Part shown: positions 1 through 5,471 of the stretch, in pieces
How the letters are laid out: each line of letters begins with the position of its first letter
Numbering within the stretch: position 1 is the stretch's first letter
Assembly (NCBI GenBank): GCA_020054355.1
Contig: JAGVLI010001091.1
Location: forward strand, 1 to 5,471
DNA length: 5,471 nucleotides
Source of the DNA: Planctomycetales bacterium
GTDB taxonomy: Bacteria > Planctomycetota > Planctomycetia > Gemmatales > Gemmataceae
Direction of reading: 5' to 3'
Made by a program: the position numbers and the translations under genes
Notes under the pieces: generated by a model
What the model was told of the DNA's origin: nothing
Seen by the model: the letters and a program-made list of their open reading frames with translations, nothing else
Database searches by the model: none

Positions 1-1411
1 CGCGCACCGAGAAGAAGTTCTCTTGCGGCACCACGCGCGCCCAGACACCTTGCCGACGATCGTAGGGACGATGCTCGCCGGTCAGGAAGTACATCACGTT
101 GATGAAGCCGCCCTGCGTGAAATAGGTGCCGAGGTTGGGGGCGGTGTTGACGTTGACCGTGAGCGGAGTATTCGGGCCGCCCGGCCGCGCGAAAGCGGTG
201 ATGGCGTCGCCCTGCCAGCTCGCCAGGTACTCCGCGTGGATCGTGAACGGACCATTGACCACGACGAACTCGGGGTTGAGCATGGTCTGGCTTTTGCCGG
301 CGACGCTGAAGTCAAGCAGCGGCGTCTGCAAGGCGGCCGGGCCGTTGCGCAGCGCCAGGCGGGTCCGGTAGCGGTAGACGTAGTCGTCGAGGCTGCGGTG
401 CTGGACCGCCAGGCCGAGGTGCATCAGGCAACGGCCGTCGTGCTCCCAGATCGGCAGGCCCCAGATACGAGTGGACCAGCTGTACTCGCCGTCGCCGATG
501 TTGGAGCCGACCACGGACGAGGTGTTCTTGGTCAAGCTGTTCATGAGGCCGACGCGCTGATCGTTGAAGGTACGGTACTGCAGCAGGCCCACCTGGAAGC
601 CGTTATCCAGGCCGCCGACGAAGGTGTCGAACATCAGCGACCGTTCCATGTAGTCGAGGAACCGGCTGCTGGTGATGTGCTCCATCGAGATCGCCGGCTT
701 GATGCTGCCCGCGCGGATGGTGCCCAGCGTCGGCAGCTTGTCGTACTCGAACCAGAGGTCGGTGTTGGCCGGCATGAAGAACGGGTTGCTGCCGGTCGCG
801 AAGGTGTTCAGGAAATCTGGTTCAAACCAGAAGTTGAACACTTCCCACATGGTGCCTTCGACGCCGACGCGGGCGCGACGGAAATCGACGCCGTCCTGGA
901 TGTTGCCGGTGCCGCCAGGGCCGAACATGACGTCGCCCGGCGCGGTGACACCGACCCAGTCCACCTGCAAGCGGCCAATGGGGTGGACGCGGAATGCCTT
1001 GTCCTTGGTTTCGAGATTCAACCCGTGGTTCCAGCGGGCCGTCATGCTCAGGTCCTTGCCGATCGTGTAGCCTTCCTGCTCGTCCAAGATCTTCTTGGCT
1101 TCGTCGGCCTTCTTCTTCTGTCCTTCGACTTCCTTGAGATAGTCGCCGACGATCTTGCGGACCGAAGCGGGGTCGGCCGGTTCGGCGGCCGCCGCGTTGC
1201 CTTCACTTTCCGTGGCCGAGACCGGCGACTGGCCCCCCTCGAGCTTCTTCATGAGCTGCAAGTTTTGCTGTTCGAGCGCTTCCAGCCGCTCGCTCAACTT
1301 CTTGATGACGTCGCTTTGCGTGTCCTGGGCTTGCACGCTGCCCACGACCGCGAGCAGGCCGAGCGCTCCGAAAAGCGCGCCGAGCCTGAGCATCTTGCCC
1401 ATTCCGTACAT
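1..1411 (-). CDS. OprO/OprP-type (phosphate-selective) outer-membrane porin, C-terminus cut by window edge
   Basis: The gene reads leftward from ATG at 1411 and stays open for 470 codons to the edge; the C-terminal part is missing. Residues 1-28 form a signal peptide (basic start, hydrophobic core about 8-24, cleavage expected after VQA, before Q29). Residues 33-58 are a heptad-like coiled coil (DVIKKLSERLEALEQQNLQL), then an Ala/Glu/Pro-rich linker and a second charged helix at 84-112. From about residue 115 the sequence becomes alternating, aromatic-rich beta-barrel, with the family-like stretches FRVHPIGRLQVDW (140-152) and DGVDFRRARVG (173-183). The family forms anion-selective outer-membrane channels; the substrate here cannot be read from sequence, and 'phosphate-selective' is only a family name. 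Coiled-coil N-termini on such porins probably reach toward the cell wall or drive trimerisation (inference). The start is fixed by an AAGGAG site 8 nt upstream. A terminator separates it from the SulP gene, so it is its own unit. Confidence 0.88.
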   Translation of the reverse strand, partial: MYGMGKMLRLGALFGALGLLAVVGSVQAQDTQSDVIKKLSERLEALEQQNLQLMKKLEGGQSPVSATESEGNAAAAEPADPASVRKIVGDYLKEVEGQKKKADEAKKILDEQEGYTIGKDLSMTARWNHGLNLETKDKAFRVHPIGRLQVDWVGVTAPGDVMFGPGGTGNIQDGVDFRRARVGVEGTMWEVFNFWFEPDFLNTFATGSNPFFMPANTDLWFEYDKLPTLGTIRAGSIKPAISMEHITSSRFLDYMERSLMFDTFVGGLDNGFQVGLLQYRTFNDQRVGLMNSLTKNTSSVVGSNIGDGEYSWSTRIWGLPIWEHDGRCLMHLGLAVQHRSLDDYVYRYRTRLALRNGPAALQTPLLDFSVAGKSQTMLNPEFVVVNGPFTIHAEYLASWQGDAITAFARPGGPNTPLTVNVNTAPNLGTYFTQGGFINVMYFLTGEHRPYDRRQGVWARVVPQENFFSVR

Positions 1412-1419
1412 GCGGTGAA

Positions 1420-1425
1420 CTCCTT
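1420..1425 (-). promoter_or_regulatory. Ribosome binding site of the porin gene
   Basis: Read on the minus strand this is AAGGAG, 8 nt before the ATG at 1411. It supports that start over the in-frame ATGs at 1402 and 1393, which lack such a site. Part of it could be masked by the U-tract hairpin described at 1421-1438. Confidence 0.8.
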
Positions 1426-1438
1426 TTCCCGAAAAAAA
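1421..1438 (-). promoter_or_regulatory. Possible SD-masking hairpin in the porin leader (U7 tract against AAAAGGA)
   Basis: On the minus strand a run of seven T (1438-1432) is followed by CGGG (1431-1428) and AAAAGGA (1427-1421). The T-run can pair with AAAAGGA through five A-U and two G-U pairs around a 4-nt loop, covering most of the SD. This is the geometry of a fourU-type RNA thermometer. The stem is weak and the pairing could be chance in a purine-rich leader, so the functional reading is speculative. Confidence 0.25.
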
Positions 1439-1646
1439 GCGGCGTGACGGGCTTCCCTGCCAGTCAATCCGTTCCAGAGGCTGAGGATCAGCTTGCAACC
1501 TACCCTGGTGCCAAATGTATCGGCGCTCTGGGAAAATCGGGATATGAAGAACCAGAGGAAAAGCCCGGGGGCTGGGAAAGGTGGGGTCTCACTCGGCCAG
1601 TGATGCGTTTTGTGCCGGTTCTCATGGTGCCAGGCGGGCCGGTGAA

Positions 1647-1701
1647 AACGACACCGCCCCCGGCCCACGGAAACCTTGCGGATTCCGCGGGCCAGGGGCG
1701 G
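1647..1701 (-). terminator. Strong Rho-independent terminator of the SulP-carbonic anhydrase gene
   Basis: On the minus strand the arms at 1701-1683 and 1672-1654 form an uninterrupted 19-bp stem (17 Watson-Crick pairs plus two G-U pairs), very rich in G and C, with a 10-nt loop. It is followed by TGTCGTTTTC, so a short U tract begins 4 nt after the stem. It lies 67 nt past the TGA at 1769. The plus-strand side has no U tract, so it serves the minus-strand SulP gene. The U tract is only four residues long, but the stem is exceptionally stable. Confidence 0.85.
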
Positions 1702-1768
1702 CATGCCGACAGGGAGCGAATGTAGCGCCGAGGGGCGTTCCGCGACTGCTATGACCGGACCAGCGGCT

Positions 1769-4048
1769 TCAAACCGGCGACTCCTGGTCCGCGGCATGGC
1801 GCGCGAGGATGGCGGCGCTTTCGCCCGTCAGGAACTCGATCTCGCCAGTGGAAATATCGTACAGCGCGCCGACGATCAAGATACGGCCCGAGTGGGCCAG
1901 CCGATTGAGCGCCCTACTCTGCTCCAGAATCACCTCGACGGAGCGCAGCACATTGCGGCGGGCCATGCTGTCAATGCAATCCGCGCGCAGTTCGGGCGAC
2001 ATGCCTTCCAGACGCTGACAGGTATCCGGGTCGATCGAGCGCTGAATTTCGTTGACGACGTAATCGAGATGGTCGCAGCCGGTGGCTTGCCCAGCGCTCT
2101 CCGGTGCGCAGAGGAAATTGACGGCGGCGGATACCGCGCCGCAGCGGGTATGGCCCATGACCAGCACCAGCTTCGCGCCGGCGACCGTACAGCCGTACTC
2201 CATGCTGCCCAGCACCTTGCGGCTGGTGACGTTGCCGGCCATACGGATGCTGAAGATGTCGCCCAGGCCCAGGTCGAAGACCAGCTCGGCGGGCGCGCGG
2301 GAATCGATGCAGCTCAGGATCACCGCCAGGGGATGCTGTCCGTCGGCCGTGGCCTGCAATTGTCGGCCGAAGTCGCGGGTCAGCCGCTGGCCGGCGCGCG
2401 CCCGCTCGTTGCCTTCCTTCAGGAGCTGCAGTACCTGCGCCGGTGTGATCTGATCCTGAATATCGCGGCTGGAATAGTCCACGTACTGGATCTGGTCCTT
2501 GAGCTGATAGCGTCTGCGGAAACCGAGCAAGCTGACCTGCACGCCGCGCGCCGGGGCCGTTTGCTCCCGGAAGTCGCGGATCAGGTCGAGCACGTCGGGA
2601 TCGATATAGACCGTGTTGCGCGCGTCGAGCAGGACGTGGCCGCCGCGCGGCACGCCGCGCAGGGTCTGCTCCAGCGCGGCCCGGTTGAAGAAGCTCACCT
2701 GGCTGGCCAGTTCGATGTGCAGCACGTCGCCGCCCAGGTGCTTTTCCATGATGAGCCGCAGCGGGCGGCGCAGGTTGCTGTGCAGGATGAAGCTGATGCT
2801 CACGGCCAGGCCGATCAGGATGCCGACCAGCAGATCGGTGAGGACGATCGCGACCACCGTTACCGCGAAGGGGATGAACTGATAGCGGCCCTCGCTCCAC
2901 ATTTGCTTGATGAGTGCCGGACTCACCAGCTTGATGCCCGTGACCAGCAGGATGGCGGCCAGGGCGGAGAGCGGAATCAGGTTCAGCCAGCCCGGCAGCA
3001 GCATCACACAGACGAGCAGCAGCGTGCCGTGGACGACGGTGGCGAGTTTGCTCCGGCCGCCGGCGTTGATGTTCACCGAACTGCGGACGATCACGGACGT
3101 GATCGGCAGGCCGCCGATCAAACCCGAGACCACGTTGCCAACGCCCTGGGCGAGCAATTCACGGCTTGGCGGCGAGGTGCGCTGCAGCGGGTCAATCTTG
3201 TCCACCGCTTGCAGGTTCAGCAAGGTTTCCAGCGAGGCCACGATGCAAATGGTCGCGCCGGCCATGTAGATCGCGGGATTGGTCCATTGCGTGAAGTCGG
3301 GCAGCTGGAGAAAACCGAGGAAGCCGGCCACGCTCTCGGACACGGGCACCTGGACGAGGTGATTTCCCGAGATCGGCCACTGGCCGCCGAGTTGCTGCCA
3401 GAGCCAGTTGATGGCGACGCCCAGCAGCACGACGGCCAGCGGCGCCGGGAACAGGGATTTCTTCAACGGCTTCCACTGGTCCCAAACGACCAGCAGCGCG
3501 ATCGACGCCAGGCCGACGACCGCCGCGCCGACGTGGAAGTCCCCCAGGAGGGCCGCCAATTCGGTGAAGGTGTTCTCGTGGTCCGGCTGGGAGAAAGCCA
3601 TCTCACCTTCCGGGTCGGTATCGCGGCCCAGGACGTGGGGAATCTGCTTCAGGATCAGGATCACGCCGATCGCGGCCAGCAGCCCCTTGATGACGCTGGA
3701 CGGAAAGAACGCGGCGATGAAGCCGGCCCGGGCCAGACCCAGCACGATCTGCAGCAGCCCGGCAATGACCACGGCCAGCAGGAATGCCTGGAAGGAGCCG
3801 AGCAGCGCGATCTGCGCCGCCACGATGGCCGTCAGGCCGGCCGCCGGGCCGCTCACGCTGGATTGCGACTGGCTGAGGATGCCCACCACCAAGCCGCCGA
3901 CGATACCGGCCAGCAATCCCGAGAACAGCGGCGCGTTGGACGCCAGTGCCACTCCCAGGCACAGCGGCAGCGCCACCAGAAACACGACCAAGCCGGCGGT
4001 GAAATCGCGCACCAGACGCGGTGCGGCTGCTCCGTTATTCTCTGGCAT
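1769..4048 (-). CDS. SulP anion permease - STAS - beta-carbonic anhydrase fusion (probable bicarbonate transporter)
   Basis: This is a complete 759-residue inner-membrane protein in three parts. Residues about 10-425 are a SulP (SLC26-like) permease with many hydrophobic segments, the signature GPAAGLTA (68-74 region) and the conserved block 299-334, which includes AQGVGN, GGLPITSVIVRSS and NAGGRS. Residues about 439-535 are a STAS domain (LLDARNTVYIDPDVLDLI, 473-490). Residues about 535-750 are a beta-carbonic anhydrase with zinc ligands C580, H633 and C636, the catalytic D582/R584 pair (CIDSR), MAGN (603-606), GHTRCGAV (632-639) and GALYDISTGE (727-736). All catalytic residues are intact, so the CA domain should interconvert CO2 and bicarbonate on the cytoplasmic side. 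SulP-CA fusions are a known bacterial arrangement, proposed to be bicarbonate transporters; sulfate or another anion is possible. The start is secure: an in-frame TGA lies two codons upstream (4052-4054), and a purine tract (AAGAAAGAGA) ends 7 nt before the ATG. A strong terminator follows the gene. Confidence 0.96.
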   Translation of the reverse strand: MPENNGAAAPRLVRDFTAGLVVFLVALPLCLGVALASNAPLFSGLLAGIVGGLVVGILSQSQSSVSGPAAGLTAIVAAQIALLGSFQAFLLAVVIAGLLQIVLGLARAGFIAAFFPSSVIKGLLAAIGVILILKQIPHVLGRDTDPEGEMAFSQPDHENTFTELAALLGDFHVGAAVVGLASIALLVVWDQWKPLKKSLFPAPLAVVLLGVAINWLWQQLGGQWPISGNHLVQVPVSESVAGFLGFLQLPDFTQWTNPAIYMAGATICIVASLETLLNLQAVDKIDPLQRTSPPSRELLAQGVGNVVSGLIGGLPITSVIVRSSVNINAGGRSKLATVVHGTLLLVCVMLLPGWLNLIPLSALAAILLVTGIKLVSPALIKQMWSEGRYQFIPFAVTVVAIVLTDLLVGILIGLAVSISFILHSNLRRPLRLIMEKHLGGDVLHIELASQVSFFNRAALEQTLRGVPRGGHVLLDARNTVYIDPDVLDLIRDFREQTAPARGVQVSLLGFRRRYQLKDQIQYVDYSSRDIQDQITPAQVLQLLKEGNERARAGQRLTRDFGRQLQATADGQHPLAVILSCIDSRAPAELVFDLGLGDIFSIRMAGNVTSRKVLGSMEYGCTVAGAKLVLVMGHTRCGAVSAAVNFLCAPESAGQATGCDHLDYVVNEIQRSIDPDTCQRLEGMSPELRADCIDSMARRNVLRSVEVILEQSRALNRLAHSGRILIVGALYDISTGEIEFLTGESAAILARHAADQESPV

Positions 4049-4972
4049 GTGTCAGTCTCTTTCTTCGAGTTCGAGGATCGAGGGTCAGGCACGACAGGGG
4101 CGGCATGGTGCCCGGCAGTCTGTCCGAGCAAACAAGTTTCCGACCTGAGCGTAAACCCGCCAGGCAAAGCGTCGGTGAGGGCCGTGGATAAGATTGATGA
4201 TGTTTTGGCGGGCGGCGCCCATCATGCTCTGGACCGATGCTTCAAGGCACGTGGCGCACAGATAACTGAGCGCCAACCGCACCCGCGTCCAGGAGTAATG
4301 TCGTTATCGGGGTAGGCAGCGGCTGGCTGGCCTGGAAATGCTCTTAGCAGCGCAGCAATATCCCGGCGCCGCTGGCGCAGGCCGGGTTACCGACTGCATG
4401 GACCAAACCTGGAACTGGAGAATGCGGTTGGATCGGCGGCTGGAGGGCGTTCGGAAAATGACTGGACAGCGTCACCGCCGGAAACGTCGGGCTTCTCCGC
4501 AGCGACCCTGCGGCCCGGCAACGCGCGACCGCTTGCGCTTCGGCTGCCTTGCCTTCTTCCTCGGATTCGGAACTCACTCGACAGGAAGAGATTCCGACCA
4601 AGACGGCGAGACTGCCCGGCGGAGCGACCAGCAGCAGGCAGAGCAAAGGGGCCAGGCACCACACGAGAGAGCGGCCACGACCCGGTGGTCCCGTCCTGCC
4701 GCGCGGCGCGAACCGTGGGCACGGGCTTCTCCAGCCCAGGGTGGCAACCAGTCGTTGTTTCCAGTCCTGCCGCATGGTCCACGTTACGCGAGGATAGTCT
4801 TCATTCTCCGGCGGACGAAATCCGTGCTCGCCCGGCCGTCAGGCGCTGGGCGGCTACCCAGGAATTCGCCCGATTTGATCCAACATTACAACGAATGCGC
4901 GCAAAGTCAACCGGGATTCGCCCGATCCGGAGCGCTGGGCCGATTCCGCCGGCCGGCGACGGCCTGCATTGT
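4049..4972. other. Long divergent intergenic region, no convincing gene
   Basis: Over 900 bases separate the start of the minus-strand SulP gene from the promoter of the plus-strand MFS gene. No open frame here has a good SD or a recognisable family; several overlapping frames stay open on both strands because of high GC. The most protein-like is a minus-strand frame at 4344-4775 (143 codons) with a hydrophobic stretch at residues 37-62. Small dyads are present, such as CCCGGC/GCCGGG at 4362-4386 and GGGC/GCCC flanked by ATGAT/ATCAT at 4197-4225, but none has a terminator U tract. No clear sigma-70 promoter for the SulP gene was found on the minus strand. No tRNA, insertion sequence or CRISPR structure was seen. 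Confidence 0.6.
4861..4926. repeat. Spaced direct repeat upstream of the MFS promoter
   Basis: GGAATTCGCCCGAT (4861-4874) and GGGATTCGCCCGAT (4913-4926) match at 13 of 14 positions. The copies are 52 bp apart start to start, close to five helical turns, and the right copy ends about 46 bp before the -35 box. The position and phasing would suit a two-site regulator binding region (inference). The match is short enough that chance is possible. Confidence 0.4.
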
Positions 4973-5001
4973 TTGACCCCGATGGGAGTGCCCGATACAA
5001 T
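4973..5001 (+). promoter_or_regulatory. Sigma-70-type promoter of the MFS gene
   Basis: TTGACC at 4973-4978 (5 of 6 to TTGACA) and TACAAT at 4996-5001 (5 of 6 to TATAAT) are separated by exactly 17 bp. Transcription would start near 5008, giving a leader of about 38 nt before the ATG at 5046. It is by far the best promoter match in the window and points at the only plus-strand gene. Confidence 0.75.
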
Positions 5002-5045
5002 TGCGGCCTCGGAGACCGGACCACCGCTGGCAAACTGGACAACCC

Positions 5046-5471
5046 ATGGTTGCGGAACCAACAGTCGACACGGGTGGAGTCGAGTCCCCGCCGACGGTTT
5101 CGGCGTACCGCTGGTTTCAGTTGGCCGCGGGCATCCTGAGCATGGTCGCGGTCGCCAATTTTCAGTATTCCTGGACGCTGTTCGCCCTCCCGCTGGAAAA
5201 GGAGCGCGGCTGGACGCCGGTCCAGATTCAGGATGCGCTGAACCTGTTCTTCGTTCTGGCGCAGACCTGGCTGGTCCCGCTGGAAGCGTACCTGGCGGAA
5301 CGCTTCGGCCCCCGCCGGTTGCTCGTCATGGGCGGGTTGCTGGCCGGGTTGGGCTGGGTCATCAATTCGCAAACGACGTCACTCGCCGTCCTGTACGCGG
5401 CCCAGGTGGCGGCCGGCTGCGGTTCGGGCATCGTCTATGGCATCAGCGTGGGCGGTGCCTTGAAGTGGTTC
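5046..5471 (+). CDS. MFS transporter, oxalate/formate antiporter (OFA) family, N-terminal part only
   Basis: Reading begins at ATG 5046 and stays open for 142 codons to the right edge; a full family member has roughly 400 or more residues. After a polar N-terminus (1-20), hydrophobic segments lie at about 22-46, 62-83, 92-108 and 113-133, consistent with TM1-TM4. The loop between TM2 and TM3 carries AYLAERFGPRR (81-91), a form of MFS motif A. The pattern YRWFQL...NFQYSWTLF (21-46), LAQTW (71-75), GGLLAGLGW (96-104) and GSGIVYGISVGGALKWF (126-142) is typical of OFA proteins related to OxlT. These inner-membrane carriers exchange small carboxylates such as oxalate and formate; the substrate here is unknown. 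The SD is poor (GGA about 6 nt upstream), but the strong promoter at 4973-5001 places the transcript start just ahead of this ATG. It is transcribed divergently from the SulP-CA gene. Confidence 0.9.
   Translation, partial: MVAEPTVDTGGVESPPTVSAYRWFQLAAGILSMVAVANFQYSWTLFALPLEKERGWTPVQIQDALNLFFVLAQTWLVPLEAYLAERFGPRRLLVMGGLLAGLGWVINSQTTSLAVLYAAQVAAGCGSGIVYGISVGGALKWF

Larger units (their letters stand above)
1412..1653. other. Intergenic leader region upstream of the porin
   Basis: About 240 bases lie between the SulP-side terminator and the porin ATG. The porin promoter must be here if it is transcribed on its own, but I cannot find a convincing -35/-10 pair on the minus strand. The best -10-like hexamer, TACATT (within GATACATTTGG), has no matching -35 at 16-18 nt. 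A TGGCAC and a TTGC occur close together but at the wrong spacing for sigma-54. Open frames crossing this stretch have no SD and no recognisable protein. Confidence 0.5.

Noticed and set aside
23..1447. A 474-codon plus-strand open frame opposite the porin gene
   Set aside because: It has no SD and no family resemblance, and its composition is typical of an antisense shadow. The minus strand encodes a signal peptide, coiled coil and porin barrel there.
1480..1520. Sigma-54-like elements TGGCAC and TTGC on the minus strand upstream of the porin
   Set aside because: The GG and GC dinucleotides are 14 nt apart instead of the required 10, so the pair cannot form a -24/-12 promoter.
4085..4282. 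A 65-codon minus-strand frame (GTG start) just upstream of the SulP-CA gene
   Set aside because: It has no recognisable family and no clear SD. It could be a leader peptide, but nothing in the sequence beyond an open frame supports that.
1676..4315. An 879-codon plus-strand open frame opposite the SulP-CA gene
   Set aside because: Its product is a low-complexity run of Gln, His, Asp, Arg and Ala with no recognisable domain. The opposite strand reads three well-conserved domains over the same bases, so this is an antisense shadow created by high GC at third codon positions.
4554..4597. Nested inverted repeats (TCTTCCT/AGGAAGA and TCGGAA/TTCCGA)
   Set aside because: Both are 6-7 bp with loops over 19 nt and mutually exclusive pairing. 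They are within chance expectation and have no U tract or neighbouring promoter.
4338..4976. A 212-codon plus-strand open frame in the divergent gap
   Set aside because: It is Arg/Gln/Pro-rich with no domain, no SD, and it runs through the promoter -35 of the MFS gene. It overlaps other open frames of equal quality.
4854..5372. A 172-codon minus-strand open frame overlapping the MFS gene start
   Set aside because: It is antisense to the clearly recognisable OFA transporter and its own promoter, has no family resemblance, and is rich in Arg, Gln and Pro.

Overview
The window is GC-rich bacterial DNA with three protein genes. All three are predicted to act in moving small anions across a Gram-negative-type envelope. 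A periplasm-spanning porin, a SulP transporter fused to a carbonic anhydrase, and a transporter of the oxalate/formate antiporter type together suggest a planctomycete (Pirellulales-like). That placement rests on general resemblance only, because the window has no rRNA or marker gene.

Layout. Positions 1-1411 (minus strand) hold the N-terminal 470 residues of an outer-membrane porin of the OprO/OprP (phosphate-selective porin) type. It has a signal peptide and an N-terminal coiled coil, and its C-terminus lies beyond the left edge. Positions 1412-1768 are intergenic. They hold a good Shine-Dalgarno site for the porin, a possible SD-masking hairpin, and a very strong intrinsic terminator (1647-1701) for the gene to the right. 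Positions 1769-4048 (minus strand) encode a complete 759-residue fusion of SulP permease, STAS domain and beta-carbonic anhydrase, with every zinc and catalytic residue present. Positions 4049-5045 are a long divergent intergenic region with no convincing gene. Its right end carries a near-consensus sigma-70 promoter (4973-5001) preceded by a spaced direct repeat. Positions 5046-5471 (plus strand) are the first 142 codons of an MFS transporter of the OFA (oxalate/formate antiporter) family, cut by the right edge.

How the parts may work together. The porin would let anions through the outer membrane. The SulP-CA fusion would carry bicarbonate (or a related anion) across the inner membrane and interconvert it with CO2 on the cytoplasmic face. 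The OFA protein would exchange small carboxylates. The terminator and the divergent arrangement show that these are three separate transcription units, so the functional link is inference. The long open frames on the strand opposite the porin and the SulP gene are GC-driven shadows. Nothing here amounts to a clearly new system. The most informative items are the SulP-CA fusion, the porin leader hairpin, and the regulatory layout ahead of the OFA gene.
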